The translations under genes and the position numbers were made by a program. Positions 1 to 9,530 of a stretch of 64,000 nt of DNA are shown here, piece after piece. The stretch's first letter is position 1; each line of letters begins with the position of its first letter. The stretch lies in NCBI RefSeq assembly GCF_029589495.1, contig NZ_JAAIVF010000006.1, forward strand, positions 248,001 to 312,000, in the 5' to 3' direction. Under the pieces are notes generated by a model. That model saw only the letters and a program-made list of their open reading frames with translations, was not told the origin of the DNA and did not search any database. The DNA comes from Speluncibacter jeojiensis (GTDB taxonomy: Bacteria > Actinomycetota > Actinomycetes > Mycobacteriales > Mycobacteriaceae).

Positions 1-747
1 TTCGTCTCGGCGCCGCCGCGACAGTTCGACCCGGCCTACGTCGAGGAGCTGGCGGCGGCGATGGCCGAGCACGGCGACGAGCTGGCCGCGGTGATCGTCG
101 AGCCGGTCGTGCAGGGTGCGGGCGGCATGCGCTTCCACCACCCGGAGTACCTGCGGGCTCTGCGTCGGCTGTGCGACGAGCACGAGGTGCTGCTGGTCTT
201 CGACGAGATCGCCACCGGCTTCGGGCGTACCGGCGAACTGTTCGCGGCCGACCACGCCGGCGTGCGGCCCGACGTGATGTGCGTGGGCAAGGCGCTGACC
301 GGCGGCTACCTGACGCTGGCGGCGACGCTGTGCACCGACCGGGTCGCGGAGGTGATCAGCGCGGGCGAGGCCGGCGGGCTGATGCACGGGCCGACGTTCA
401 TGGCCAATCCGCTGGCCTGCGCGATCGCGGTCGCCGCGGTCGAACTGCTGCTCTCGCGCGACTGGCGGGCCGAGGTCGCGGCGCTGGAGACGGGGCTGAC
501 TGCCGGACTCGCGCCGGCCGCCGAGCTGCCCGGGGTTCGGGAGGTGCGCGTGCTCGGCGGGATCGGCGTGATCGACCTGACCGAGCCGGTGGACATGGCG
601 GCTGCGACCGGGGCGGCGGTGTCTGCGGGGGTGTGGCTGCGGCCGTTCCGCAATCTGATCTACGCGATGCCGCCGTACATCTGCACCGGCGACGAGGTGG
701 ACCGGATCGCCGCCGGCATGGTCGCGGCCGCCGGGACCGCGGGGTAG
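1..747 (+). CDS. bioA: adenosylmethionine-8-amino-7-oxononanoate aminotransferase (C-terminal part)
   Basis: This is the 3' part of BioA, the PLP enzyme that converts KAPA to DAPA using S-adenosylmethionine as amino donor in biotin synthesis. The frame is open from base 1, so the N-terminus lies upstream of the window. Visible class III aminotransferase features are the PLP-contacting Asp in [13 protein letters not shown] and the Schiff-base Lys in GKALTGG (codon 289-291), followed by a [12 protein letters not shown] segment. It is followed by bioF and bioD on the same strand. The 77-base gap to bioF carries a BioQ-type palindrome, so bioF and bioD probably have their own promoter. Family identity is certain from motifs and neighbours; only the truncation limits confidence. 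Confidence 0.95.
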   Translation, partial: FVSAPPRQFDPAYVEELAAAMAEHGDELAAVIVEPVVQGAGGMRFHHPEYLRALRRLCDEHEVLLVFDEIATGFGRTGELFAADHAGVRPDVMCVGKALTGGYLTLAATLCTDRVAEVISAGEAGGLMHGPTFMANPLACAIAVAAVELLLSRDWRAEVAALETGLTAGLAPAAELPGVREVRVLGGIGVIDLTEPVDMAAATGAAVSAGVWLRPFRNLIYAMPPYICTGDEVDRIAAGMVAAAGTAG

Positions 748-788
748 CGGGCGCACCCAAAGCGGCGGGGCCCGAGGGCGGGGGCGAG

Positions 789-805
789 CTTGAACGGTGT
801 TCAAG
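789..805. promoter_or_regulatory. BioQ operator upstream of bioF
   Basis: CTTGAACGGTGTTCAAG is a perfect palindrome with 7-base arms and a 3-base spacer. It matches the TGAAC-N3-GTTCA motif known for the TetR-type biotin regulator BioQ in mycobacteria and corynebacteria. It lies 20 bases before the bioF GTG and just upstream of the candidate -10 TATCGT (812-817). A nearly identical 17-mer (16 of 17 bases) lies upstream of bioB at 10860-10876. Confidence 0.85.
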
Positions 806-824
806 TTCGCGTATCGTGCCTGTC

Positions 825-2003
825 GTGGGAACCGATCGTGACGCATTGCCCAGGGACGTACTCGGCTGGCTGGACGAGCGCGCCGAGCAGCGCCGTGCCG
901 CCGGACTGCGACGGGCACTGCGCCCGCGGACCCCGGTCGCCGCGGCCATCGACCTCGCATCCAACGACTATCTGGGCCTGGTGCGTCACCCCGAGGTGAT
1001 CGACGGCGCGACCGCCGCGCTGCGCCGCTGGGGGGCCGGTTCGACCGGTTCGCGACTGGTCACCGGCACCACCACCGAGCACGAACTGCTCGAGGCGGAA
1101 CTGGCCGAGTTCGTCGGCGCCGAATCCGGTCTGGTCTTCGCCAGCGGCTACGCCGCGAACCTCGGCGTGGTCACCGCGCTGTCGGACCGCGACACGCTGA
1201 TCGTCTCCGACGCCGGCTGCCACGCCTCGCTGGTCGACGCCTGCCGGTTGTCCCGGGCGCGGGTGGTCGTCACGCCACACGCCGACACCGCCGCCGTCGC
1301 CGCCGCGCTCGCCGCCCGATCCGAACGCCGGGCGCTGGTGCTGACCGACTCGGTCTTCAGTGCCGACGGCGACCTCGCTCCGCTGCATGACCTGCACCGT
1401 GTGTGCCGCGAGCACGGCGCGCTGCTGGTGGTCGACGAGGCTCACGCCATCGGTGTGCGCGGGGACGGCGGCCGCGGGTGGGTGCACGAGCAGGGGCTCG
1501 CCGGGCAGCACGACGTCGTGGTCACCGCCACGCTGTCCAAATCGCTTGCCGCGCAAGGTGGTGTGGTGCTCGCAGGTGCGCGGGTACGCGCACACCTGAT
1601 CGACGTGGCACGGACGTTCATCTTCGACACCGGATTGGCCCCCGCGGCAGTCGGCGCCGCCCGTGCCGCGCTCGGCGTGCTGCGCCGCGAGCCGCAGCGG
1701 GCGGGGGCGGTGCTTGCGCGCGCCGCCGACCTCGCGCGCATGTCCGGATTGGACGTGGTGCCCGAGTCCGCCGTCGTGTCGGTGGTCCTCGGCGACCCGC
1801 AACGTGCCTACGACGCCTCCGTCGCCTGCCTCGAGCGCGGCCTGCACGTCGGCTGCTTCCGTCCGCCGTCGGTCCCGGCGGGCACCTCGCGCCTGCGGCT
1901 GACCGCGCGGGCGAACCTCGGCGCCGACGAGATGGCCACCGTCGAGGCCGTGCTCACCGACGTGCTGTCCCAGGCCCGGGCCGCCACCGGGGTGCCCGCA
2001 TGA
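825..2003 (+). CDS. bioF: 8-amino-7-oxononanoate synthase
   Basis: BioF is the PLP enzyme that condenses pimeloyl-ACP or pimeloyl-CoA with L-alanine to KAPA, the first step of the biotin ring pathway. The product is about 392 residues, normal for the family. Visible features are SNDYLGL near the N-terminus, the cofactor Asp/His region [15 protein letters not shown] and the Schiff-base Lys in [11 protein letters not shown] (about residue 239). The start is taken as GTG 825 because TATCGT (812-817) lies 7 bases before it and no Shine-Dalgarno sequence is present, suggesting a leaderless transcript. GTG 816 is an in-frame alternative. The stop overlaps the bioD start (ATGA). Confidence 0.95.
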   Translation: MGTDRDALPRDVLGWLDERAEQRRAAGLRRALRPRTPVAAAIDLASNDYLGLVRHPEVIDGATAALRRWGAGSTGSRLVTGTTTEHELLEAELAEFVGAESGLVFASGYAANLGVVTALSDRDTLIVSDAGCHASLVDACRLSRARVVVTPHADTAAVAAALAARSERRALVLTDSVFSADGDLAPLHDLHRVCREHGALLVVDEAHAIGVRGDGGRGWVHEQGLAGQHDVVVTATLSKSLAAQGGVVLAGARVRAHLIDVARTFIFDTGLAPAAVGAARAALGVLRREPQRAGAVLARAADLARMSGLDVVPESAVVSVVLGDPQRAYDASVACLERGLHVGCFRPPSVPAGTSRLRLTARANLGADEMATVEAVLTDVLSQARAATGVPA

Positions 2004-2701
2004 GCGCGCTGCTCGTCACCGGCACCTCCACCGACGTCGGCAAGACGATCGCCACCGCGGCGCTGGCCGCGGCGGCGCGCGCGAGCGGCGCCTCGGTGGC
2101 GGTGTGCAAGCCCGCACAGACCGGCGAGGCGCCGGGCGTCGGCGGCGACCTCGCCGTGGTGCAGCGACTGGTGGGCGTGGGCCCGTCGGGGATCGCCGCG
2201 ACCGTCGAGCTCGCCCGCTACCCGGAACCGCTCGCGCCGGACACTGCAGCGCGGCGTGCCGGGATGGCCGAGTTGACTCGCACCCAGGTGGTCGGCGCCG
2301 CCCGGCAACTGGGCCGCGACCACGACCTCGCGCTGGTCGAGGGGGCGGGCGGGCTGCTGGTCCGGCTCGGTGCCGATGGGTTCACGCTGCGCGACGTCGC
2401 CGTCGACCTCGGCGCGCCGGTGCTGCTGGTGGCCGACCCCGCGCTGGGCACGCTCAACCACTGCGCGCTCACCGTCGAGGCGCTGCGGTCGGCCGGCGTC
2501 CGATGTGCAGGCATCGTGCTGGGCTCATGGCCCGACGAGCCGGACCTGGCGATGCGGTGCAACCTCGACGACCTGCCGTCGGTGACCGGGGTCGACCTGG
2601 TCGGGCGCATCCCGGCCGGTGTCGGGTCGCTCGACCGCGCGCGGTTCACCGCGCAGGCGCCGGGCTGGTTCGACCGTGCCTGGCTCGCCTCGCTCGTCTG
2701 A
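2000..2701 (+). CDS. bioD: dethiobiotin synthetase
   Basis: BioD closes the ureido ring of DAPA with CO2 and ATP to form dethiobiotin. The P-loop variant GTSTDVGKT is at the N-terminus (about residues 7-15), followed by KPAQTG and the [11 protein letters not shown] motif typical of the family. Length is 233 residues, as expected. The start ATG overlaps the bioF stop, so translation is coupled. The last biotin gene, bioB, lies about 9 kb downstream with its own promoter. Confidence 0.95.
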   Translation: MSALLVTGTSTDVGKTIATAALAAAARASGASVAVCKPAQTGEAPGVGGDLAVVQRLVGVGPSGIAATVELARYPEPLAPDTAARRAGMAELTRTQVVGAARQLGRDHDLALVEGAGGLLVRLGADGFTLRDVAVDLGAPVLLVADPALGTLNHCALTVEALRSAGVRCAGIVLGSWPDEPDLAMRCNLDDLPSVTGVDLVGRIPAGVGSLDRARFTAQAPGWFDRAWLASLV

Positions 2702-2856
2702 CCTGGTCGGCGGTCCCGAGAACGCCCGCTCGATCCTTCGCCGGACGGACCCGAACTGCCGTACTGTGATATGGACCACTCCGCGAGGTCGGTCGGCAAG
2801 AGGGTATCGGCCCCGACGGTTCGTTCCGCGCAGCGCGCAGCGACTTGGAGGAATCG

Positions 2857-3138
2857 ATGACCACCACCGAGATGACGGACCTCCAGCGGACGATCGGGCA
2901 CCTGCGACAGTGCGTCGGCTCGCTCCGCACCCTTTACGGCGACGCCTCCGCAGTGCGCCGGCTGGCCAACGACGTCGAGCGGCTGGGCATCGACGCCGGC
3001 GACCTCGACCAGTCGCCGCCGCGCACCGTCTACGAGTCCGGTGAGCGCGTGAAGATCCCGGACACCCCCTACGAGCAGGCGCTCTGGCAGGGAGCCGACG
3101 ACGAAGGTGTCGGCGGGCATCCGCACGAGCACCGGTGA
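2857..3138 (+). CDS. small conserved protein preceding the Sdh1 operon
   Basis: This encodes a 93-residue acidic soluble protein of unknown function. It has no signal peptide or membrane segment. The middle contains GSLRTLYGDASAVRRLANDVERLGID and the C-terminus YESGERVKIPDTPYEQALWQ. The start ATG 2857 follows a strong GGAGGA at 2847-2852; an in-frame TTG at 2845 overlaps that site and is rejected. The stop overlaps the GTG start of the Sdh1 membrane subunit (GTGA). From memory, M. tuberculosis has a small gene (Rv0250c) in the same place, ahead of Rv0249c-Rv0247c. This suggests a conserved partner or assembly protein of the complex, which is inference. Confidence 0.8.
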   Translation: MTTTEMTDLQRTIGHLRQCVGSLRTLYGDASAVRRLANDVERLGIDAGDLDQSPPRTVYESGERVKIPDTPYEQALWQGADDEGVGGHPHEHR

Positions 3139-3983
3139 GCGCGCCGGCGGATACCGCGCCGGGCGGCCCGTCCCCGGCGGGCGCCGAGTCGGGAGTGGGG
3201 GCTCCCGGCCGCGCCGCCATCGCCGCGCGCACACTGCGCGGGGACCGCTGGTGGCTGCAGCCGGCGGCCACCTTCGTCGGGCTGATGATCTTCGTCGTCT
3301 ACGCGACGGTGCGGTCGTTCGTGCGCAGCGCCTACTGGGTGGACAGCTATCACTACCTGTCGCCGTTCTATTCGCCGTGCCTGAGTGCTTCCTGCGCGCC
3401 CGGGTCCAGCCACCTCGGGGTGCACTTCGGCACCGTCCCGATGTGGATCCCGTTGGCGTTCATGTCGTTGCCGTTCCTGCTGTGCTTCCGCCTGACCTGC
3501 TACTACTACCGGAAGGCCTACTACCGCTCGTTCTGGCTGTCCCCGCCTGCCTGCGCCGTGGCCGAGCCGCATCGCACCTACGGCGGGGAGTCGCGGCTGC
3601 CGCTGATCGTGCAGAACGCGCATCGCTACTTCTTCTACATCGCGGTGATCATCTCGGGGATCAACACCTACGACGCGGTGGTCTCGTTCCACGGTTCCAC
3701 CGGCGGATTCGGGTTCGGCCTGGGCAACATCATCATCGTCGCCAACGTGATCCTGTTGTGGCTGTACACGCTCTCGTGCCACTCGTGCCGGCACGTCACC
3801 GGCGGTCGGCTCAAGCACTTCTCGAAACATCCTGTCCGTTACCGGGTCTGGACGTGGGTCAGCGTCATCAACACCCGGCACATGATGTTCGCGTGGATCA
3901 CGCTGTACACCCTCATCCTCACCGATCTGTACATCATGCTGGTGGCGAGTGGGACCATCTCGGACCCGCGCTTCGTGAACTGA
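3135..3983 (+). CDS. sdhC: succinate dehydrogenase 1 membrane anchor subunit
   Basis: This is the integral membrane cytochrome b-type subunit of the Sdh1 succinate:quinone oxidoreductase. The 282-residue protein has about five hydrophobic helices and His residues in membrane context (QNAHRYFFYI, and CHSCRH after a helix) that could ligate heme. A single anchor subunit without a separate sdhD fits the mycobacterial Sdh1 arrangement. Start GTG 3135 overlaps the preceding stop. The gene order anchor, flavoprotein, iron-sulfur protein supports the call. Confidence 0.88.
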   Translation: MSAPADTAPGGPSPAGAESGVGAPGRAAIAARTLRGDRWWLQPAATFVGLMIFVVYATVRSFVRSAYWVDSYHYLSPFYSPCLSASCAPGSSHLGVHFGTVPMWIPLAFMSLPFLLCFRLTCYYYRKAYYRSFWLSPPACAVAEPHRTYGGESRLPLIVQNAHRYFFYIAVIISGINTYDAVVSFHGSTGGFGFGLGNIIIVANVILLWLYTLSCHSCRHVTGGRLKHFSKHPVRYRVWTWVSVINTRHMMFAWITLYTLILTDLYIMLVASGTISDPRFVN

Positions 3984-4046
3984 CGCGCGGGACAGGTACC
4001 GGTGGGCCGACCGTCGGCTCCCGGACGAGCGCGGAGGTGCGTGGCT

Positions 4047-5966
4047 TTGGTCGAGGTCGAGCGGCACACATACGACGTGGTGGTGATCGGGGCCGGCGGC
4101 GCCGGCCTGCGCGCGGTCATCGAGGCCCGGCAGCGGGGACTGTCGGTGGCGGTCGTGTGCAAGTCGCTGTTCGGCAAGGCGCACACCGTGATGGCCGAGG
4201 GGGGCTGCGCGGCGGCGATGGGCAACGTCGCGTCCAAGGACAGCTGGCAGGTGCACTTCGGCGACACCATGCGCGGCGGCAAGTTCCTCAACAACTGGCG
4301 GATGGTCGAACTGCACGCCAAGGAGGCCCCGGACCGGGTGTGGGAACTCGAGTCCTATGGCGCGCTGTTCGACCGGACCCCGGACGGCCGGATCAACCAG
4401 CGCAATTTCGGCGGCCACACCTATCCGAGGCTGGCCCACGTCGGCGACCGCACCGGCCTGGAGATCATCCGCACCATGCAGCAGAAGATCGTCTCGCTGC
4501 AACAGGAGGACCACGCGCAGACCGGTGACTACGAGTCGCGGATCAAGGTGTTCGCCGAGTGCACGATCACCGAGCTGCTCAAGGATTCGTCCGGCGCGAT
4601 CGCCGGCGCGTTCGGCTACTGGCGCGAGTCGGGCCGGTTCGTGCTGTTCGAGTCCCCCGCGGTGGTGATGGCGACCGGCGGTATCGGCAAGTCCTACAAG
4701 GTGACGTCGAACTCGTGGGAGTACACCGGCGACGGTCACGCACTCGCGTTGCGCGCCGGCGCGAACCTGATCAACATGGAGTTCATCCAGTTCCACCCGA
4801 CCGGTATGGTGTGGCCGCCGAGCGTGAAGGGCATCCTGGTCACCGAGGGCGTGCGCGGCGACGGCGGGGTGCTCAAGAACGCCGAGGGCAAGCGGTTCAT
4901 GTTCGACTACATCCCGGCGGTGTTCAAGGGTCAGTACGCCGAGACCGAGGACGAGGCCGACCAGTGGCTCGAGGACAACGACAGCGCCCGCCGCACCCCG
5001 GATCTGCTGCCCCGCGACGAGGTCGCGCGGGCGATCAATTCGGAGGTCAAGGCGGGCCGGGACTCTCCGCACGGCGGGGTGTTCCTCGACATCGCCTCCC
5101 GGATGCCGGCCGAGGAGATCCAGCGGCGGCTGCCGTCGATGCACCACCAGTTCAAGGAACTCGCCGACGTCGACATCACCAAGGAGATGATGGAGGTCGG
5201 GCCGACCTGCCACTACGTGATGGGTGGGATCGAGGTCGACCCGGACACCGGGTCCTCCTGTGTGCCGGGACTGTTCGCGGCAGGGGAGTGCAGCGGCGGT
5301 ATGCACGGGTCGAACCGGCTCGGCGGCAACTCGCTCTCGGACCTGCTGGTGTTCGGCCGGCGCGCGGGGCTGGGTGCGTCCGACTACGTGCAGTCGCTCG
5401 CGCAGCGTCCGCAGGTGTCACCCGACGACATCGCCGCGGCGGCACGGATCGCCCTGGCACCGTTCGACCCGCCGGATGATCCGGCAGCGCAGGAGAACCC
5501 GTACTCGCTGCACATGGAGTTGCAGCAGTCCATGCACGACCTGGTCGGGATCATCCGGCACGCCGACGAGATGGAGCGTGCGCTGGTGCGCCTCGACGAG
5601 ATCCGCGGCCGCATCCACCGGGTGACCGTCGAGGGGCATCGGCAGTTCAACCCGGGCTGGCACCTGGCGCTCGATCTGCGCAACATGCTGCTGGTCTGCG
5701 AGTGCGTCGCCCGGTCGGCGCTGATGCGGACCGAATCGCGCGGCGGTCACACCCGCGACGACCACCCGGACATGGTCAGCGCGTGGCGCGGCACCTTGCT
5801 GGTCTGCCACCTCGCCGGCGGCGACCCGGTCGTGCCCGACGTCACCGTCGACGCCGAACCGCAGCAGCCCATGCGTCCGGACCTGTTGGCGCTGTTCGAG
5901 ATCGAAGAGCTGCAGAAGTACTACACCGACGACGAACTCGCCGAGCACCCGGGAAGGAAGGCGTGA
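4047..5966 (+). CDS. sdhA: succinate dehydrogenase 1 flavoprotein subunit
   Basis: This is the FAD-bearing catalytic subunit that oxidises succinate to fumarate. Visible features are the dinucleotide fold VVIGAGGAGLRA near residue 10, the flavin-attachment region HTVMAEGGCAA, a substrate region EFIQFHPTGM, and the C-terminal capping motif GSNRLGGNSLSDLL. The start is set at TTG 4047, because the GGAGGT at 4033-4038 then sits 8 bases upstream. GTG 4041 is in frame but too close to that site. The 639-residue length is normal. It is 1 base away from sdhB in a single operon. Confidence 0.93.
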   Translation: MVEVERHTYDVVVIGAGGAGLRAVIEARQRGLSVAVVCKSLFGKAHTVMAEGGCAAAMGNVASKDSWQVHFGDTMRGGKFLNNWRMVELHAKEAPDRVWELESYGALFDRTPDGRINQRNFGGHTYPRLAHVGDRTGLEIIRTMQQKIVSLQQEDHAQTGDYESRIKVFAECTITELLKDSSGAIAGAFGYWRESGRFVLFESPAVVMATGGIGKSYKVTSNSWEYTGDGHALALRAGANLINMEFIQFHPTGMVWPPSVKGILVTEGVRGDGGVLKNAEGKRFMFDYIPAVFKGQYAETEDEADQWLEDNDSARRTPDLLPRDEVARAINSEVKAGRDSPHGGVFLDIASRMPAEEIQRRLPSMHHQFKELADVDITKEMMEVGPTCHYVMGGIEVDPDTGSSCVPGLFAAGECSGGMHGSNRLGGNSLSDLLVFGRRAGLGASDYVQSLAQRPQVSPDDIAAAARIALAPFDPPDDPAAQENPYSLHMELQQSMHDLVGIIRHADEMERALVRLDEIRGRIHRVTVEGHRQFNPGWHLALDLRNMLLVCECVARSALMRTESRGGHTRDDHPDMVSAWRGTLLVCHLAGGDPVVPDVTVDAEPQQPMRPDLLALFEIEELQKYYTDDELAEHPGRKA

Positions 5967-5967
5967 G

Positions 5968-6720
5968 ATGGCGTACGACGCGAAGTTCAAGGTGTGGCGC
6001 GGCGACGCCGACGGCGGGGCGCTGCAGGACTACACGGTGGAGGTCAACGAGGGCGAGGTCGTGCTCGACATCATCCACCGCATCCAGGCCACCCAGGCCT
6101 CGGACCTCGCGGTCCGGTGGAACTGCAAGGCCGGCAAGTGCGGATCCTGCTCGGCCGAGGTCAACGGCAGACCCCGGCTCATGTGCATGACCCGCATGTC
6201 GACGTTCACGGAGGACGAGACCGTCACCGTCACGCCGATGCGGACGTTCCCGGTGATCCGAGACCTGGTCACCGACGTGTCGTTCAATTACGTGAAGGCC
6301 CGCGAGATCCCGTCGTTCACGCCGCCGCCGGGGCTCGAACCCGGCGAGTACCGGATGCAGCAGGTCGACGTCGAGAGGTCCCAGGAGTTCCGCAAGTGCA
6401 TCGAGTGCTTCCTGTGTCAGAACGTCTGTCACGTGATCCGCGATCACGAGGACAACAAGCAGGCCTACGCCGGGCCGCGGTTCTTCATCCGGCTCGCCGA
6501 ACTCGAGATGCATCCGCTCGACGTCGCCGACCGGCGCGACCTGGGGCAGGACGACATGGGCCTGGGCTACTGCAACATCACCAAGTGCTGCACCGAGGTC
6601 TGCCCGGAGGGCATCCACATCACCGACAACGCGATCATCCCGATGAAGGAGCGCGTCGCCGGCCACCGCTACGACCCGCTGGTGTGGCTGGGCGACAAGC
6701 TCTTCCGACGACGGTCCTGA
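5968..6720 (+). CDS. sdhB: succinate dehydrogenase 1 iron-sulfur subunit
   Basis: This subunit passes electrons from FAD to quinone through three iron-sulfur clusters. The 250-residue protein shows the [2Fe-2S] ligand run CKAGKCGSC with a later Cys in RLMCMTR, then CIECFLCQNVC and CNITKCCTEVCPEG for the [4Fe-4S] and [3Fe-4S] clusters. It begins 2 bases after the sdhA stop codon and closes the operon. The next genes are convergent, 39 bases away. Confidence 0.95.
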   Translation: MAYDAKFKVWRGDADGGALQDYTVEVNEGEVVLDIIHRIQATQASDLAVRWNCKAGKCGSCSAEVNGRPRLMCMTRMSTFTEDETVTVTPMRTFPVIRDLVTDVSFNYVKAREIPSFTPPPGLEPGEYRMQQVDVERSQEFRKCIECFLCQNVCHVIRDHEDNKQAYAGPRFFIRLAELEMHPLDVADRRDLGQDDMGLGYCNITKCCTEVCPEGIHITDNAIIPMKERVAGHRYDPLVWLGDKLFRRRS

Positions 6721-6759
6721 GCGGCCGGCCCGGCGTCGGTCCCGGTGGCGCCGCCGGTC

Positions 6760-7221
6760 TCAGGGCAGCGCGCGGTCGTGGGCGAGCTTGCCGAGGATCG
6801 TGTTCAGTGCGGCGAGGTCGGTGCTGTCGAGCGCGGCCAGCGGCGCCGGTGCCGGGTCGTCGAGGGCGTGCAGGGTTGCGAGCAACTCCTGCCCGGACGC
6901 GGTCAGCGTGACGTTCTTGCACCGGCGGTTGGCCGGGTTCACCTCGCGCACGACGTAGCCGCGTGCCTCTAGGTCGTTGACCGCGACCGTCGCCGCCGGG
7001 GCGTCGATGGTGGCGGCGGCCGCGAGGTCCTTCATCGACAGCGGCCCCGCCTTGAGCCGGCGCAACACCCGGATCCTGCTGAACGGCAACCCGGTCCGTT
7101 CGGTCACCGTGCGCCGCCAGGTGTCGCGGTTGTCCATCACCAGTGAACTCATCAGGCGCCAGGCCTCGTCGGCCAGGTGCGGGTCGGGTGTGCGGTCATC
7201 AGGCACGTATCGATCAGGCAC
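6760..7221 (-). CDS. MarR-family transcriptional regulator
   Basis: This encodes a 153-residue winged-helix regulator. The recognition region reads GPLSMKDLAAAATIDAPAATVAVNDLEARGYVVRE, followed by NRRCKNVTLTASGQELL, the usual MarR wing. The GTG start at 7221 follows GGGAGG and overlaps the 3' end of the efflux gene by 8 bases, so the two are one transcript with the pump first. A TTGTA-N4-TACAA palindrome over the pump promoter is its likely target. The ligand is unknown. Confidence 0.85.
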   Translation of the reverse strand: MPDRYVPDDRTPDPHLADEAWRLMSSLVMDNRDTWRRTVTERTGLPFSRIRVLRRLKAGPLSMKDLAAAATIDAPAATVAVNDLEARGYVVREVNPANRRCKNVTLTASGQELLATLHALDDPAPAPLAALDSTDLAALNTILGKLAHDRALP

Positions 7222-8689
7222 GGCCGGCACCTCCCGCGGCCGCCGGGGCGAACTCGGGTTCGTCGAGCAGTTCGGCGACCGCGGCGGTGCTGCGGTGCGC
7301 CCACGCCGACCTCGACACCACGCCGAGCGCGGCGATGACCAGGCCGATGGCGACGACCATCCACCACAGCGGGTGCGTCGAGTCGGCGAAACCCGTGCCG
7401 ATGTGACCGGCCATCGCGGTGCCGACGACGCTGCCGCACAGTGCCACACCGATGCTCACCCCGACCTGGCGGCTGGTGGACGCGACCGCCGAGGCCGCGC
7501 CGGCCCGGTCGACCGGCATCCCGCTGACCGCCGCCGTCGTGATGGGCGCGTTGACCAGCCCGAACCCGATGCCGAACACGCCGGACATCACGGCCAGCAA
7601 TCCGAGCGAGGTGCCGGTGCCGAGCAAGGTCAGCAGCAGCCCGGCGACCGACATGACCAGCCCGGCCACGATCAGCGAGGGCGCGATCCCGAAGCGGCCG
7701 ACCGCGCGGCCGGACAGCGGCGAGCACACCAGTGTCGCGACGGCCAGCGGCAGGTACAGCAACCCGGTGCCGATGGCGCTCAGTCCCCGGACCTCCTGCA
7801 GGTACAGCGACATTATGAACAGGAACGCGCCGTAGCCGGCGAACGCGATGACCGCGATCACGGTGGCGGAACTGAACGGCACGCTGCGGAAGAAACGCAG
7901 GTCGATGAACGGGTCGTGGTGCCGGCCCTCGAACACGATGAACGCGACGACGGCGGCCAGCGCGACCGCGAAGATGGTCAGCGTCCGCGCCGAGCTCCAG
8001 CCCATCGACGGGCCCTCGATCAGCCCGTACACGAGCGCTGCCATGGCGACGATGCCCAGCGCCTGCCCGACCGGGTCGAGGGTGCGCACCACCGACGAGC
8101 GCGACTCGGGCACGAAGATCGCGGTCAGCGTGATCGCCGCCGCGCACACCGGCAGGTTGATCCAGAACACCGACCGCCAGCCGACGGTGTCGATCAGCAC
8201 CCCGCCGAGCATCGGGCCGAGCGCCATCGAGATGCCGACCACCGCGCCCCAGACACCGACGGCCCGGGCGCGTTCGCGCCGGCCCGGGAACACCTGGGTG
8301 ATGATCGACATGGCGACAGGGTTGAGCATCGACCCGCCGATCGCCTGGAATAACCGGGCGGCGATGAGCATCTCGACGCTGTTCGACAGGCTGCACAGCA
8401 GCGATCCGGCGGCGAAGACCGCGAGCCCGATCTGGAACGTGCGGCGGCGCCCGAACCGGTCGGCGGTGGCGCCGGAGAGCAGCAGCAGGCTGGCGAGGAC
8501 CAGCGTGTAGATGTCGATGACCCACTGCAACTGCGACACCGAGGCGTGCAGGTCGCTGCGGATCGCCGGCAGCGCCACGTTCACGATGGTCGCGTCCATC
8601 GAGACGATGAGCAGGCTCAGGCAGCAGGTCGCGAGGATGATCGTCTTGCGGCGCTCGGTCGGCGCCGCCGGCGCAATCGTTGTAGTCAC
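7214..8689 (-). CDS. MFS transporter, DHA2/EmrB-QacA family
   Basis: This is a proton-driven multidrug efflux permease of 491 residues with about 14 predicted membrane helices. Family motifs are MDATIVNVALP in helix 1, GATADRFGRRR in the first cytoplasmic loop and GISMALGPMLGG in helix 5 (antiporter motif C). The start is GTG 8689: it has no Shine-Dalgarno sequence but a TACAAT hexamer lies 6 bases upstream, so the mRNA is probably leaderless. The co-transcribed MarR gene suggests drug-inducible self-regulation. The substrate is unknown. Confidence 0.92.
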   Translation of the reverse strand: MTTTIAPAAPTERRKTIILATCCLSLLIVSMDATIVNVALPAIRSDLHASVSQLQWVIDIYTLVLASLLLLSGATADRFGRRRTFQIGLAVFAAGSLLCSLSNSVEMLIAARLFQAIGGSMLNPVAMSIITQVFPGRRERARAVGVWGAVVGISMALGPMLGGVLIDTVGWRSVFWINLPVCAAAITLTAIFVPESRSSVVRTLDPVGQALGIVAMAALVYGLIEGPSMGWSSARTLTIFAVALAAVVAFIVFEGRHHDPFIDLRFFRSVPFSSATVIAVIAFAGYGAFLFIMSLYLQEVRGLSAIGTGLLYLPLAVATLVCSPLSGRAVGRFGIAPSLIVAGLVMSVAGLLLTLLGTGTSLGLLAVMSGVFGIGFGLVNAPITTAAVSGMPVDRAGAASAVASTSRQVGVSIGVALCGSVVGTAMAGHIGTGFADSTHPLWWMVVAIGLVIAALGVVSRSAWAHRSTAAVAELLDEPEFAPAAAGGAGRA

Positions 8690-8725
8690 ACAAGAATTGT
8701 AGATTTACAACTGTCGACGGATCAA
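8687..8725 (-). promoter_or_regulatory. leaderless promoter and MarR-type operator of the MFS-marR operon
   Basis: Reading the minus strand, TTGATC (8725-8720), an 18-base spacer, TACAAT (8701-8696) and 6 bases lead directly to the GTG start at 8689. The palindrome TTGTAGATTTACAA (8697-8710 on the plus strand, arms TTGTA and TACAA) covers the -10 box, where a bound MarR repressor would block RNA polymerase. The operator assignment is inference from position and symmetry. Confidence 0.65.
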
Positions 8726-8777
8726 CGCCCTCGCGCTGTCAGTTCCCTGTCAGTCGGGGACCGGGGAAGCGGGCCTG

Positions 8778-9530
8778 TCAGTCGGGCTTGATGAACGCGC
8801 GGATCATGTCGATCGGCAGCGGGAAGATCACCGTCGAGTTGTGCTCGCCGCCCACCTCGAGCAGGGTCTGCAGGTAGCGCAACTGGAGCGTCGTCGGGTT
8901 GGCGCTGATCACGTCGGCCGCCTGGGCCAGCTTCGCCGACGCCTGGAACTCGCCCTCCGCGTTGATGATCTTCGCCCGCCGCTCCCGCTCGGCCTCGGCC
9001 TGCCGGGCGATCGCGCGCTGCATGTTCGCGGGGATCTCCACGTCCTTTACCTCGACGGTGGTCACCTTGACGCCCCACGGCTCGGTCTGCAGGTCGATGA
9101 CCTTCTGCAGGTCCTCGTTGACCCGCTCGCGTTCGGCCAGCAGCGTGTCGAGGTCGGCACGGCCGAGCACCGAACGCAGCGTCGTCTGAGCGATCTGCGC
9201 GGTGGCGTCGAGGAAGTCCTCGACCTCGACGACCGACCGGTCCGCGTCGATCACCCGGAAGTAGGCGACCGCGGTGACCTTCGCGGGCACGTTGTCGCGG
9301 GTGATGACCTCCTGGGCGGGGATGTTCAGCGTGACCGTGCGCAGGCTCACCCGCACCATCCGGTCGACGGCGGGGATGAGCAGCACCACGCCGGGCCCTT
9401 TGGAGGTGAGCAGCCGCCCCATCCGGAAGATCACGGCGCGCTCGTACTCGCGCAGGATCCGCACCGAACTCGCCGGGAGCGCCAGCGCGAGGAACGCGAC
9501 GACGACGATGACGATGACGACGGCGGTCAT
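8778..9530 (-). CDS. SPFH/Band 7 (slipin/stomatin-like) membrane protein
   Basis: This encodes a 250-residue stomatin-like protein. It has one N-terminal membrane helix ([17 protein letters not shown]), then the SPFH domain with [27 protein letters not shown] and [16 protein letters not shown] coiled-coil segment [21 protein letters not shown] and a C-terminal QTLLEVGG region follow. Such proteins scaffold membrane microdomains. It overlaps the upstream NfeD gene by 4 bases (ATGA); NfeD-SPFH pairs are a recognised partnership. Confidence 0.9.
   Translation of the reverse strand: MTAVVIVIVVVAFLALALPASSVRILREYERAVIFRMGRLLTSKGPGVVLLIPAVDRMVRVSLRTVTLNIPAQEVITRDNVPAKVTAVAYFRVIDADRSVVEVEDFLDATAQIAQTTLRSVLGRADLDTLLAERERVNEDLQKVIDLQTEPWGVKVTTVEVKDVEIPANMQRAIARQAEAERERRAKIINAEGEFQASAKLAQAADVISANPTTLQLRYLQTLLEVGGEHNSTVIFPLPIDMIRAFIKPD

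Noticed and set aside
3069-5306. Long minus-strand reading frame opposite sdhC-sdhA
   Set aside because: High GC gives long open frames opposite real genes. Its composition is His/Val/Arg/Gly-rich with no motif, and the plus strand carries clear Sdh subunits.
6721-6759. Palindromic GC-rich segment between sdhB and marR as terminator
   Set aside because: The pairing is short and imperfect in a very GC-rich context, so it cannot be separated from chance.
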